Source of the DNA: Vandiemenella viatica
Taxonomy: Eukaryota; Arthropoda; Insecta; Orthoptera; Morabidae
Direction of reading: 5' to 3'
Length of the DNA stretch: 64,000 bases
Assembly: GCA_031002005.1 (NCBI GenBank)
Contig: CM061919.1
Coordinates: forward strand, 227,662,739 to 227,726,738
Positions within the stretch are counted from its first letter, which is position 1, and each line of letters starts with the position of its first letter. Positions 23,641 to 35,350 of this stretch are shown one piece after another. The position numbers and the translations under genes were made by a program. The notes beneath the pieces were generated by a model. The model worked only from the letters and a program-made list of their open reading frames with translations. It was not told the DNA's origin and ran no database searches.

Positions 23641-24149
23641 AAATTAGTCTTATATTTTTAGAGTTTTCTTTGTATTTTTCCAGAATCTGTCGTAATGTGA
23701 AAATGTGATATATATATATATATACCTTGTTCTTCTTGAGTCTTAAAAATAAAATGACTACCCAACTGGATGATGTAGCCACTCGCAGATGCAGCAGGAA
23801 CAGCGTAATGCCTGTACTTGCGCTGTCGCCGGAGTCCCACCTGTTAGCAGGTCTACCAACCCTCGGCCGCTGACGCGTGTGGGGGAGTGATTCGCAGCTC
23901 CCTAGGGGCGCCGCTGATCAATAGGCGCCACGTGTGCCCACGTGCACAAACACGGCGGACCGTGACCATAGCGTCGCACAGCCAACTGCACATTCCGTTC
24001 CACCAAATACCAGCCTAAGGCCATCCCCAAGGTCGTTACTCCGCTCACTACTTATTCAGGCGGAAACTCCGCCACACCGTACAATTTTAAAAAATAATCT
24101 AAAAGATAAGCTACGCCAATTACAATATTAACAGAGCAGTGACGCCAAA
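23641..24149. other. (TA)n tract and GC-rich unrecognised DNA
   Basis: A TA tract lies at 23709-23724. The stretch 23810-24060 is GC-rich but I recognise nothing in it; the ORF at 23934-24131 lacks known motifs. Confidence 0.45.
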
Positions 24150-24530
24150 CGCCAAAAAAAGGAGAAACTCTTTATTCAAGGCAAAATATCTTGGCAAATC
24201 ATTTGATTATAAACTCAGTTGGGTAGAACATATTGGGCAAGTTAGAAAGAGGTTTTAAAATCCTGTCGTTACTGGAAAGGGCGATGAAGAATTAGAAGTT
24301 GTACTTGAAAGGTAACAGATCATGCCCATAAAACAACACAGGCGTATCTGCTTTCAAATTTTCGTTGGAGCCATGGACTGGAAAAACTTTGTGACGTGCA
24401 TAGTGAACAACTTAATATCTGAAACACTTAATGACTTTAAAGGTAAAATTCGTGAAATCCAAAATTATTTGTTTAGTAAAATTGCCATGGAGATACACGA
24501 TCCAACGCAACTTGAAAAATTATTATAAAT
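24150..24530 (+). pseudogene. Jockey-like LINE fragment
   Basis: The segment at 24178-24270 reads as KYLGKSFDYKLSWVEHIGQV across a frame, the 'KYLG...D.KLSW..HI..V' block that follows the RT core in jockey/CR1 elements, and continues as VRKRF. The following ORF at 24322-24528 is of unknown nature. Only a short piece is left. Confidence 0.5.
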
Positions 24531-24611
24531 ACGTGGACTAATAGTTGTAAAGGAGCAAACTGTAGGAGGAGAAACATTTCACTATCAAACATCAACGGAC
24601 GAACGGAAAGA

Positions 24612-24812
24612 ACTTTTTGTAAGTCCCTTTTTTATAGCCTCGTCAACATGGATATCATTATACGCAGTAATGGGGAAAAGGAACGATGGCCTTCCGTAGG
24701 AGCCATCGCTGGAATGTGCTGGGAAACCATAGAAAACTGAAATCTCGATGATCGGCAGGGGATTTGAACACACGTCCTCCCGAACCCCTGGCCTGAATGT
24801 TATCCCTCACTC
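24612..24812 (-). mobile_element. SINE family 1, diverged
   Basis: Reverse order blocks: TATAGCCTCGTCAACATGG, AACGATGGCCTTCCGTAGGA, TGGGAAACCATAGAAAACTG, B box GGGGATTTGAACACACGTCC, then CGAACCCCTGGCCTG. Confidence 0.75.
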
Positions 24813-24964
24813 ACCAGATTCAGTAGCAATATAAGCAAGTGAATCAGATACACAGCGTAGGCAGGGTACAAATAAAGTTAATGACAGATATGTCACACTA
24901 TAATGACAATGTCAGGTCAAAAATATCGAGCAAAGGCAAAGCAACCAGAAAGCAAAAACAGGGA

Positions 24965-25295
24965 CAGATCTACATCTACATCCGTACTCTGCAATTCGCT
25001 AATATTGTGAGTGGCAAAGGGTGCTTTGCACCAAAACTAACTCTGTATATTACAATCCTGAATAGAACGAAGGAAGAAACAATACATATAAGCATCAGTA
25101 CGGCATCTCATTTTTCGTGTCATTGTTATCTAAATAAATTGGTGGACGAAGTACCACACTCGTAGATGAAAGAGGATTTTCTCATATTCATCAATAAATT
25201 CAAACGAAACCTACGTCGTATGTCTGCCAGACACTCTCAGCCCAATCTATGTATCTATTCTGTGACGCTTTTGAAAGAGTGAAATAGGAACCGCC
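24965..25295 (-). pseudogene. LINE 3' end with TACATC tail
   Basis: 3' end of the LINE family whose RT is at 36129-36755 and 44813-45082. The tail in reverse orientation is ATCTACATCTACATCCG at 24968-24984, followed by TGGCAAAGGGTGCTTTGCAC. The stretch 25130-25260 matches 44245-44365, for example CAGCCCAATCTATGTAT in both. It is truncated at about 25295. Confidence 0.72.
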
Positions 25296-25468
25296 AGCTG
25301 CTTCAGTACTGGCAGAAAAGTAGGTGAAAAAATGACGGGTGTGAAATATGCGGTGTTCAACATTGAGCGGACCATTAGTGTGAAATGAACGCTTTATAGA
25401 AATGATTGTAGAAATAAGGAATTTTTTGGGAAATGTTACAGACATGTGCAGAGTCACCTTTTGAGACA

Positions 25469-25491
25469 AAAAAAAAAAAAAAAAAAAAAAA
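25469..25491. repeat. Poly-A run
   Basis: About 22 A in a row, followed by unrecognised sequence until the MITE at 25635. Confidence 0.9.
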
Positions 25492-25634
25492 CTGCGTAAA
25501 TGCACAAGGACCACTTTGTAGTACACGGATGTACATTTGTGGTTGGCCGGGTCGCCAAGAGGTATACTTGTATCTCTGTAATTCCAGAGATCTAACGCCG
25601 GCACCGGCCCAAAACAGGAAGCAAACATACGTTG

Positions 25635-25938
25635 GGGAGCGTGCATAAACCACGTAGCTCCATTTTGGCCTCCTGTGAACCCCCCCTCCCCCCACGTAGC
25701 CCTACGTGGCTTTTGCCTCTACCCCCCCTCCCCCTCCCACGTAGCACCTTTTGATTCCAGAAGACATTTTGCACGTTATTCTCATGTCAGACTATTTTAA
25801 ATTACATACAGAGATAATTAACCGATGGAAATAAAGATCCACTTGCTGTTGTGTGTTCTGTTCCTCATTTTAACTGTGAAAAATATTATGAAAGGAAAGC
25901 TACGTGGCCTGGCTCGGAACCCCCCCCCCCCCCCCGCA
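25635..25938. mobile_element. ACGTAG-rich palindromic MITE, left part
   Basis: Begins GGGAGCGTGCATAAACCACG, then CTCCATTTTGGCCTCCTGTG, C-rich spacers, ACGTAGCCCTACGTGGCTTT, and a conserved middle ending AAAGCTACGTGGCCTGGCTC. The expected right end is missing; a different small element begins at 25939. Complete copies are at 38112, 46289 and 56347. Confidence 0.85.
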
Positions 25939-26085
25939 CAGGGGCGGATCCAGGATTTTGGTTTGGGGGAGGGGGGGGCTTGGCTTGAGTGAAAAAAAAG
26001 TCTCCAAAATTACAATGTCAGGGGTGGACCTAGATACTTTTGGGGGGGGCTTGAGCCCCCTAGCCCCCCCCTGGATGCACCCCTG
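25939..26085. mobile_element. Small hAT-like MITE
   Basis: Imperfect terminal inverted repeats: CAGGGGCGGATCCAGGATTT at the left and CCTGGATGCACCCCTG at the right. The CAG terminus and 147-bp size fit a hAT-type non-autonomous element. An 8-bp target duplication is not clear (only the last three bases, GCA, agree). Confidence 0.65.
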
Positions 26086-27489
26086 TACGTGCAGAGTATG
26101 TGAGAACAGTCAATTAAACATAATTAGTATTTTAAAATAATTATGGTTGGTATAATTTCTGTTTATGTCGCGGATTGGCCCGAGAGTTGAAAAAGGGGGT
26201 GGGGGTAGAGTGCTTCTGCAGAGGTTTGCAACGCTGTTCAGAGGAAGATGGACTTGCCTGCAGGGACTGGAAGAAGCAACACACAGGTGAGTTGTGAATA
26301 GAAAGAGGAGAGGTGTTCTGCAGAAGCAAAGGTTTTATTATTATCCATTGATTCTGTAGTTCTTCCGGCAACAGTGAGGCAAGGAACTTCGCATTACATA
26401 CGCTAATGAGTAATGACCATAGTGTGATGAGTGAACACTGCATACTAGTGCCCGTAATCGCCCTGTAGCCAACGCTGTCAGATAAAGAATTCCGCTCAAA
26501 CAATAAACTGAGACTACTCGGTACAACGTTGTAAAATTTATTTGTTTTTCTTTTAAATATCCCCTCTGGTGGCTCATGTTTTTCAATATTGCCTTTACAT
26601 ACTTATACTTTTATTTGTAATCTCTGTGAAATAGCTCGCAAGTTGACTATTTTTAATTATAATTTCTGGTAATTGGTGTTCCTTTTTAAATTAAGCTTTT
26701 CAAAAATAAATAGTGTTTCACTTCAGTAGTGTTAATCAATGAAATGGGAGTTTTTGTTGTTGATAAAATTACTTTCTGTTTAAAAACCAATCCAAGAGTA
26801 AATGAATAATTAGTAACTAATAATTGATATATGTGATAAAATACTAATAATAATTTCTTGTAAATACCGGTAGGTAATTCAGCTTGAATGAAATGATTAT
26901 ACATGAGGACAAAGACTGTACTACGTGAACACAATGACAGGAGCACCTGGGGCTTTCATAAAACTGAGGGTATAAACAATAAAAAAGAATCCTGTTGCTG
27001 GGAGTTATTTCACAAATGAGCTTACATATATCATACACATTTAGAACATGCACATATTCGACTTCTTTTATCACTGTTTGGCACAAGTATATGAGTATGT
27101 ATATCTATATTTTGGCATCAAATTATTTTCTTTGCACATTTAAGGGAAATTTTCTCACTCAATGACAGAAACATTGCTGTTTAAGAACTTGCATCTCAGA
27201 TGATTTGAAAAAAAATTTATTGTGCATGCAGTAAAAAATAAACAAAAACCTTATACAGACTTTGAAGTGAGCAATCAATAAGTGGTAAAATAAAAGAATG
27301 ATTTCTCTCCACTGATGTTATGTCATGCGTAATGAAGATGTGATCAATAATTTTGTTTCTACTTGGACCTGTGAAACGTAAATGATAAAAACTAATTTTG
27401 TTTCAACGGTATATTCGATCTAATGTTTAAGATGCGAGCCACTGATAAAGTATTGATATGTTTCATTTTTTTAAAAAATTCAGAACTTG
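26086..27489. other. AT-rich DNA, nothing recognised
   Basis: The minus-strand ORF at 26141-26503 (120 codons) has no motif I recognise. No repeats shared with the rest of the window were seen. Confidence 0.5.
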
Positions 27490-28190
27490 AAGGATGTCAC
27501 ACAGACTACAGCGGGTTTATTTTTTGATGTCATCAGTCTCTCGACTGGTTTAATGAAATCCTCAAACACTTCCTGTATTGCCGTAACCTCTTCAACTGAA
27601 CATACCACTTACAACCTACGTCTTTTATTATCTGCTTCACATATTATAATCTTTGTCTAATTCTACATCCTTTTCTTCGATTGTTCACTACTCTAACAAA
27701 TTAATCAGTCCACTATGTTTTAAAATGTCACCCACCAATCTGTCTCTTCTTTCTGCAAAACTTTTCCACAACTTACTCTCCCCATCCATCATTTCAAAAA
27801 CACGTTCATTTCAAATTCTTCAATTTCTCCTTCTTTCTGGTATTCCTAAAAGTCCATGCTTCGCTGCCAAAAAGTTCTTTCTGTTTCTTAGATCAATATT
27901 TGAAGCCAAAAGATTTCTTCTTTTAATATCACTTTTGCTTCAGCCATCAATAGTAATTTTACTGCCTAAGTAATATAATTCACTTACTCGTACTTCTCCT
28001 ATTGCATCCGATCCTATTTTTATATTTAATCTACTTTTATTTGTATAATTTCTGCTACATTTCATCACTTTTGTCCTTCTTTGATTTATATTTAGTCCAA
28101 ATTTTGCTTCAGTATTTTGTTCATTCCATTCAGAAACTTTTCCAGTTTTTGATATACAATTCTTACAAGTAAATCTACAGATACCAGCGA
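27490..28190 (-). pseudogene. RTE-like LINE 3' end with 3' UTR
   Basis: Minus-strand remnant of the family at 19930-21590. The 3' UTR terminus is visible in reverse as GATGTCATCAGTCTCTCGAC and TGGTTTAATG at 27526-27555. The ORF end and the 'SAWTF' region follow with CCATGCTTCGCTGCCAAAAA (LYGSEAW read in reverse) and GCCTAAGTAATATAATTCAC (reverse of the LGSK region). The plus-strand ORF at 27653-27973 is its antisense shadow. A related, more decayed copy lies at 39865-40230. Confidence 0.75.
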
Positions 28191-28459
28191 TAATGTTCGG
28201 ACTAAATGGTCAGCTTTGAATTCGAGAGGACTAAGCCTGAAAACTTGACTACTTGATTCACATCACGGCTGCCCATTGTAATGTCCCAAGTTGGTGATTA
28301 TTTTTGTAATTACTTGAGAGCAAGAACTTTAAGGTGAATTGAATAAATAAAAATGGAAATAAATAGGCCAAAAATTCAAGCACTGGTCTATATTGCATAG
28401 CTATATTGAACGAAATGGAGATAGCACTATCTTCAGTGAATACATTATTTTTATTTGTA
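28191..28459. other. No recognisable feature
   Basis: Short AT-rich segment between repeats. Confidence 0.4.
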
Positions 28460-29970
28460 ACTAGCTCGTACCCGCGACTTCGTACGCGTTGATTAAGAAT
28501 TTTTTTTCCAGGATTGAATATAGAAAGTTGTTGGTAACGAAAGATTGTTCCCAAACAATATCGAGTCGGCATAATATGGCAGGAAAGCTATCACTATATC
28601 AATCTACCGTCGAACCTGTCTCTTGAAGACAATCAATTTCCAACATTTTTCTGTCACCATTCGATAAGGTCTCAAAATTTCGTGACTACAACTGTTAATC
28701 ATACTGGAAAAAATATCCTGTGCCCTTCATACAGATTTCCTTATAAAATTCCATCACAACGATATAGCCATTTAGTCGTCAAAACGTAACAAAAAGACAG
28801 AGACTTACTTCCGTATTTATAATAATATTACTGTGGTTCACACTCACACACTGACTGCGAACAACACCTGAGGAATCATTATAACGTAAAAAAGTGTACA
28901 CCTACAACATTGCAAGACTACCTACGATTTGCATCGCATTGCACCCCTAACTTAGTGTTATCTACAGTTTAACATTCAATCCGAATAACCTACGGTACAG
29001 GCGTGACTCTTACGATCAAAACCAATTTTAAAAATCTTAGCCTCCACGGAGATTTGAACCGTAGACCACGACCCAAACATTTGTAAGCAAGCGCTTTAAC
29101 CACTTAGCTGTCTGACCGCTACACGGAAAAACAGTCCAGAGACGACTATATCCAACGCGTCTGTCTATCGCCGTCCAGTAATTTTTCGAAAGTATAAGAC
29201 AACATGTATTATTTATACAGAAAATGTTTCAACCAAATGTAGACAGTATTTTTCTCCTTGTTTCAAAGGAAAGTGTTCAAAGTTTCATCGAGATGGGATG
29301 AAAACTGTTGATTTGTATGAAGAACAAACAAAGTCCAGTGCCCTCCCTACAGATTTTCTCGTCAAATTCCGTCAATATCGATATAGCCATTTAATTGTCA
29401 AAACGTAACATAAGACAGAGACTTACTTCCGCATTTATAGTATTCCTACTGCAGATCACACACACACTGACTACGAATCACCCCTGATGGATCAATATAA
29501 CGTAAAAAAGTGTACATCTACTGTATTGCAAGAATACCTACGAATTGCCTCAGATTGCACCCCTAACTTTGTGATATCTACAGTTTAAAATTCAATCCGA
29601 ATAACCTACGGCCCAGGCCTGAATCTTACGATGAAAAACAATTTTTAAAAATCTTAGCCTCCACGGAGATTTGAACCGGAGACCACGACGTTAGTAGGCA
29701 AGCGCTTTAACCACTGAGCTGCCAGTCCACTATACGGAAACACGGTACGGAGACGACCATATCCAACGTGTCTTTCTATCGCCGTATTTCGAAGTTATGA
29801 GACAACATGTGTTATTTATACAGATAATTTTGCAACCAAATGTAGACAGTATTTTTCTCCTTGTTTCAAAGGATAAGTGTGCAAAGTTTTATCGAGATCG
29901 GATGGAAACTGTGGATTTGTATGAAGAACAAACAAACATACATTCATCTTTACATATAAAGATTTAGTTT
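28460..29970. repeat. Dispersed repeat with internal 618-bp tandem duplication
   Basis: Starts with CTAGCTCGTACCCGCGACTT and CGTACGCGT, a start shared with 38024 (CTAGCTGTTATCTGCGACAT). Two direct copies of a roughly 618-bp unit follow: landmarks GACAGAGACTTACTTCCG at 28796 and 29414, CCTCCACGGAGATTTGAACC at 29041 and about 29660, and GAAGAACAAACAAA ending at about 29333 and 29936. Each unit holds a tRNA-like segment on the minus strand (GATTTGAACC, then CAAGCGCTTTAACCACT), so the repeat may include a SINE-like module. No protein recognised. Confidence 0.78.
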
Positions 29971-30690
29971 GGCTTACTGTGATGAATATAATCAAGTGAC
30001 AAAACATACTTCCGTGCCGTTTTTGTCGTCCAGTTACTACGGATGAACCTGGCTGGATAATTTTTTTTTGTCAGAAACGGCTACAAAGTCTTTAGTCGGC
30101 GGCACGGCTTCTGTGGCGCCACAAACAGGATTACAGCCGCATCTATGCCGTGGTAAACATTTAGGCTGAAAGAGATCTAAATATTAAAGGCATTTCCCGT
30201 TTGTACCGCAGCCGAATATTTACACAGCCAAACAAAAATAACCAGGCGGCACATTAATTTACAACTGCTCAATTCCAAAGGAAATATTTAAAACATCGAG
30301 TGATGAAGATTTAAGAGGGTGATGCATACACTGATAGAGTTTGTTTTCGCTATAATAACTCTGCACTGTTATTATAACAGAGCCTGGGTTCCAGAACAGA
30401 AGTGGGAAGTCGGTCCAGACATCCAGAATTCGGCAGTACATGGTTTCCCGTTTCTTCACTAAAATCCAGTCCCGACTCTAATGACTCCGTCTTCAACGAG
30501 CTGCAAAGCCTTTAAGGAAAATTATGTTAGTTTATTTTTCTTTTTATTTGGTGTAACAGTGCTATGGTTGCGAGCTCAAGACTATAAAATGACACTTCGT
30601 TTATCAGGTATCCTTCCTAAAGACCTATTACTGTCGCTCCACTGTCTGCCATAGGAACGAAATAAGTTTCAAACTTCAGTTTTGCTCAAG
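29971..30690. other. Mostly unrecognised; weak SINE trace
   Basis: At 30410-30515 the blocks CCAGACATCCAGAATTCGGC, ACATGGTTTCCCG and CTAATGACTCCGTCTTCAAC resemble a decayed plus-strand SINE family 1. Nothing else seen. Confidence 0.4.
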
Positions 30691-30698
30691 TTGTGTGT

Positions 30699-32290
30699 TT
30701 AGTTGGGAAGGGTGTCATAAAGCCATTGTAAGCTGGCCCACAATTGTTGTAACTGGTCCTTGATATCCTGGGCACTGGCTCTTGGACGGAGTTGATGTCG
30801 GAGCTGGTTCAACACATGTTCTATCGGGAACTGATATGCGAATCTTGCTGGCACCGGGAGTACTCCTACATCACGCAGACAGTTCATAGAGACACAAGCA
30901 ATGTGTGGACGAGCTCTGCCTTTTGAAAAAAGGAGCCAGGATATTTTCGCATGAAAGGTAGCACATGAGGGCACAGGATGCCCATGACGTACCGTTGTGC
31001 CGCCAGTGTTACCTCAATAACTAGCAGCCGCGACATGAAGTTGTGGGCAGGGTTGCCCAACATAAAAATGTTACTGACACGGGAAACTGATTACAACCAA
31101 ACACGACAACTCAATGCGTTTTGAAGATATATTGTAGGGCACGATTAACACTATACATGCACATTACATTGAATACTAGAAAGCTGCATCAGACTAAGTG
31201 TCCACTAGCGTAGTCAGTTGGTACGCGGCCAGTCCACGTGGTGTTCTAGAGAGCACTTCCGCGGCTCGACCTAGACAACTGCTAGCGCGACGACTGGCCG
31301 ATGATTGGCGAGAAACTTGGGTCTCTTCCTGTTGGCCGGCGTGCGGTGTCGGATGCACACTGTCTCACTGCCCTCTGGCGGCTGACTCGGGATCTCACGG
31401 CCGTGCTGCCAACTGCTGTGTGCCGATTGAGGTGTGGTGGCGTACTGAGTATCGCCACAAAGTTATACGCGATGGGTCGCCCTACTATGACGCCAGGAGT
31501 AATACCGCTGTGACTTTTCAAAACACTGGAAGAATGGGACCTTTTCCAAGGTTTGCACCATACTCGCCGACGATGGTCATACGAAATAATGCAGAATTTC
31601 GATTCTTCGCTGCACACAGTGCGACGGCATTCAACAGGTGTCCATGTCACGGTACTGTCGGATGCACACTGTCACGCTGCCCTCTGCCGGCTGACTCGTA
31701 GGGATCTCAAGGCCGTGCTGCCAACTGCTGTGTGCCGATTGAGGTGTGGTGGCGTACTGAGTATCGCCACAAAGTTATACGCGATGGGTCGCCCTACTAT
31801 GACGCCAGGAGTAATACCGCTGTGACTTTCCAAAACACTGTAAGAATGGGACCTTTTCCAAGGTTTGCACCATACTATCCGACGATGGTCATACGAAATA
31901 ATGCAGAATTTCGATTCTTCGCTGCACACAGTGCGACGGCATTCAACAGTTGTCCATGTCACGGTACCGCTCAGAAAGCAGCCGTTTGTGTTGTGGTGTT
32001 AGCGGCAGCCTACGCATAGGACGGTAATTTCCTAGACCGGCTGTTGCTAGTATCCGACTAATGGTGCGGAATGACATAGGACGTTGCAGGGAATCCATCA
32101 GTTGTTCTCTGATGGCAGGCGCAGATGTGAAGAGTTACGATGTGCTTGGTGCACAATACAGTGATCCTCACTTTTAGTGGTCAGACGTGGTCGACCGGAA
32201 AATTGACGACGAGTATGCCCGCCCTCACATCCAAGTCCAAACAAATCGGGATATTACACTAATCGACCAGTTGGCTAAATAAAGACCTAC
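30699..32290 (-). pseudogene. Tc1-like transposase pseudogene with internal duplication
   Basis: Minus-strand remnant of a Tc1-type DNA transposase. From the N-terminal side: GRPRSTT at about 32215; IREQLMDSLQRPMSFRTISR and ILATAGLGNYRPMRRLPLTP at about 32020-32125, the second HTH and linker; ECRRTVCSEESKFC, which covers the usual first catalytic block 'VVFSDESRF'; ISYDHRRRVWCKPWKRSHSS; GITPGVIVGRPIAYNFVAIL (usual TPGVMVWGAI). C-terminal part at 30699-30974: GRARPHIACVSMNCLRDVGV (usual DNARPH, aspartate lost) and YQFPIEHVLNQLRHQLR (usual SPDLSPIEH). The middle is duplicated in tandem (31345-31963) and frames are broken, so it is inactive. Confidence 0.82.
31345..31963. repeat. 309-bp tandem duplication within the Tc1-like element
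   Basis: GTCGGATGCACACTGTC occurs at about 31348 and 31657, and the following roughly 309 bases repeat with only a few differences (for example CTCACTGCC versus CACGCTGCC, and GACTCG versus GACTCGTAG). Both copies contain CGCGATGGGTCGCCCTACTA. The unit corresponds to the transposase segment from the first catalytic block to past TPGV. Confidence 0.9.
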
Positions 32291-32699
32291 AATTAGGTTT
32301 CTTTCAAGCTCTGTAAGATGGTAATAACTCTGTATCACACGTGTACGCGACATCTCCGTGTCACTCAACATCTGACGCTGATCACGTCCCTTATATACCT
32401 TACCAAGCCTGGCAACAACACTAAAATATACCCTGGTGTCTGTCCTACCTGTCAGAGAGAAATGGAGTTTTAATCATTTATAAACCCCTAGGTGGTGAGC
32501 GCGTGTTACATTGAGATCCGACTATATCTTCTGGATGCTTCAGTTTTTATTGTCTGCAAGTGTATTACGTTTGCACAATGGCGGAAATTAAAATCCCAAT
32601 ATCCAGAAGGAGTTGTGATAATCCTCACATGATGAGTATTAAATGATTAAAAATTGGAAGCTTTACATGTAATAGTATGAGAATTATGGGGATATTTAT
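32291..32699. other. No recognisable feature
   Basis: Lies between two Tc1-like remnants. It may contain their terminal repeats, but I could not identify a matching pair. Confidence 0.4.
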
Positions 32700-33776
32700 T
32701 ATGCAAAATTGTTATGTTTTTTTAGCGCATAAGTGGTGAAAAGTGTTGTGTAACATGGTACTTTTTGTTCACGAGTTCTTCTTGTTAACAAAGTACGTCG
32801 AGTCGAAGAGTGACGACCCTCTATACCGAAATATCTGTGAGAGAGGTCGGAGAATTGGAGTGTGTGAGATGGTGCAACATATCCTGAAATCTCCCGAAGA
32901 ATTGGCCGTAGTGTAAGGTCAGTATACAGTGTTACACAGTGGATGTAAGAAGACTCTAATACTCCTAGAGCAGGCATAGGTCCATACAGAAGGACACTAG
33001 CAATTGAAGGCAGCCAAATTATGTGAGTGGCTGTTGCCGGCAGACGGCTGACTGCAGGCCAGATCCCAGCAGTGGTTACAGAGGGAGAACCCCCAGGACG
33101 ATTTTAAACCAATTGCTTGAAGATTGGTTAGAACCTCTGACTGCTATGCAATGTGTTCCATTAAACCTGATTTCATTGTCAGCATCGTCAAACCGGGTGT
33201 AATACAAAACGCAAATAGACACGTAAATGGTGTTTAGAGACGAGCATCGATTCTACCTGTGGCAAAGTGATAATATAGAACATGTTCACTGGTGTAATGA
33301 AGAAACGGTTTACCCTGCTGTGATTCCAGAACGTCACACAGGTCCAGCCACTGGTGCCATGCTTGCGGGCAATCAGTTTCGACAGCAGGACTGAGTTGGT
33401 TGTTGTTGAAAGCACAATGACAGCCCACCAGTATGTGGACGGGGTGCTGCACCCTATTGTGATACCCTTCATTTCCACCATCCAAATCAAATCTTCCAAC
33501 AGGATAATGCCAGTCCTCATACTGCGGCCATCGCAACACAAGCCTTGCTAGGGGTTACGATCACAATTTGGACCGCACGGTCCCAAGATTTGTCCCCAAC
33601 AGAGTATGTCTGGGATGCCAGGAGTAGACACATTAGATCACATGGTCAACCAGTAGAACTACTGACTGCAGAAGACATGCATGCGCGAAGAGACATACCC
33701 CAAGAAGACATCCGAACACTTATACATTCAATGCCGGCAAGTATTGGTACACAAGGTGGACTCACTTCTTACTGAC
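32700..33776 (+). pseudogene. Tc1-like transposase pseudogene, plus strand
   Basis: Plus-strand remnant of a second Tc1-type transposase. Blocks, with frame changes: VFRDEHRFYLWQSDN at about 33228 (usual VVFSDESRFCLW, first aspartate retained as DE); WCNEETVYPAVIPERHTGPA near 33292; MLAGNQF, then AHQYVDGVLHPIVIPFIS at about 33423; IFQQDNASPHTAAIATQALL at 33490-33550 with the second catalytic aspartate; TARSQDLSPTEYVWD at 33573-33617, where the usual SPDLSPIE third residue is recognisable; and DIPQEDIRTLIHSMPASIGT before the stop at 33776. The 5' part at 32720-33220 is heavily decayed. It is opposite in orientation to the element at 30699-32290 and differs from it in sequence. Confidence 0.85.
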
Positions 33777-35076
33777 AACTGTGTCTAAAGTTAATAAACT
33801 TAGCCTGATTCATTTCAATTTGTTATCATTTCTTCTGGGTATGATCCTCGATATTGTGGTGATCTCAAACGTCACCACATGTTTTATTAGAAGGGACGAT
33901 TAAAATGCAAAGATTTGGAATTGAGTGAATATGCCTACAGCGATCGGTGAGGGAGGGACTGCTTGAGTTTGGCGCCGACCTGTCGACAAGCCGGAGACAA
34001 TGGTCTGGCCTTGAACGAGGTGGAATACTCAGGGCGACACAGGGTGGTGGGGAGGCGAGAGCGGAGATATTGCTGCTGAACGTGGCAGGTGGCACGTAAA
34101 CGGCGAGGGCTGTGGTGGTCCTGCAGTTTTTCTATGTGTCGCTACGAATACAGCTTGCATCAGTGATCGTAATGCATACTGCTTACAGCTGCGCAGCAAG
34201 CGATGGTAATGTACTTTATCCGCATATAAGTGACTTTCGCTAACAAAGTGATTTAAAACCCAGTGCGACCCTGAGAGCAGTGAAAATTGCTGAGTCTCCC
34301 AACATATATTTGACTTCAGTTAACTAGCCGTGGGACTGTATGAATTATTGACCAACGAATCTTCGCCCTTCTGGTACAAAACTCCGGGATCTATTAATTC
34401 TTAAATATCATGTATGTCGATTTTGTGAAAATTCCTAGTTAAATATGTTTCAATGTTTATGCTAGAATAAAAATTGGATTGTTTCAAATCATTGTAATGT
34501 TCAAAGGTAAGACAGAACTCTGTTTCTTTTAATCTTTCTTATTTGGAATGGCGCCCTTGGAAATATTTTCATAGTAATTAATTAAATAAGTTAAACTCAA
34601 TAATCAAAATATTCTCACTACTAAGAGACGAGAGTAGACAGAGCATTTCAATATATCTACAAAGTTTCCTAAAATTCCATCATTCCTGTCTGGGTGTTGG
34701 GGGTTTTAATTCCCACTTAATCTACATAGCATTAATTGATCTATGTTGCATAATGCAACAAGAGCTGTAGTTAAGATAAGGTATTTTTGTATAGCTGCTG
34801 GTAGGATGGTACAATCGAGACGATCTCGAGGTTACATGTCGGGTGTGGCGTCGTGTTACGCGTCGGCAGGAAGTGGCGGACAAGTGCTGCTAATTGGACG
34901 CGACCTCTCCAGACCTCTCCAGACCTCTCCTCCCTCTGCACATCTGCCGGCGCCAAGCCAAGTCGAGGACCTCAATGGCTCCACCGCCACATCCAAGACA
35001 CGTCAAAGGGGCGCTGGGTGAGAGGTAGCTTAGCTCCACATCGTCGCAAGTACTGCCTCCTTCTCCCTCTCTTAGA
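33777..35076. other. Unrecognised; PBS-like motif at about 34545
   Basis: GC-rich at 33930-34130, then AT-rich. AATGGCGCCCTTGG near 34545 resembles a TGGCGCCC primer-binding site preceded by a T-rich stretch, as at about 6737. A short triplication of CCAGACCTCT occurs at 34908-34930. No coding evidence. Confidence 0.35.
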
Positions 35077-35350
35077 AGGGATTGTACATAAACTACGTGG
35101 CTCGGTCTAGGGGGGGGGTTGGCTGGAAAGATACGTTTGGGCTACGTGGGGGGGGGGGGTTTTCGAGCCAGGCTACGTAGCTTTTCGTTCATATTATTTG
35201 TCATAATTAAAATGAGATAGAGGACACACAACAGCATTTAAATATTTATTAACGCCATCTAATTATCCCCGTATGTAATTTACGTTAGTCTGACAAGAGA
35301 AAACAGTACAAAATATCTTCTGGAGTCATTAGGGAAAAAGGCTACGTGCT

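Noticed and set aside
25375..25774. Minus-strand ORFs with poly-Phe and Gly/Arg-rich stretches
   Set aside because: Created by the poly-A run at 25469 and the C-rich MITE spacers.
26141..26503. 120-codon minus-strand ORF
   Set aside because: No motif recognised and no context; composition looks like noncoding DNA.
28711..29945. Possible CRISPR-like or satellite array
   Set aside because: Only two long units, no short regularly spaced repeats, and the DNA is eukaryotic.
31198..32019. Plus-strand ORFs of 70-167 codons
   Set aside because: Antisense shadows of the duplicated Tc1-like pseudogene, whose minus strand has the recognisable transposase motifs.
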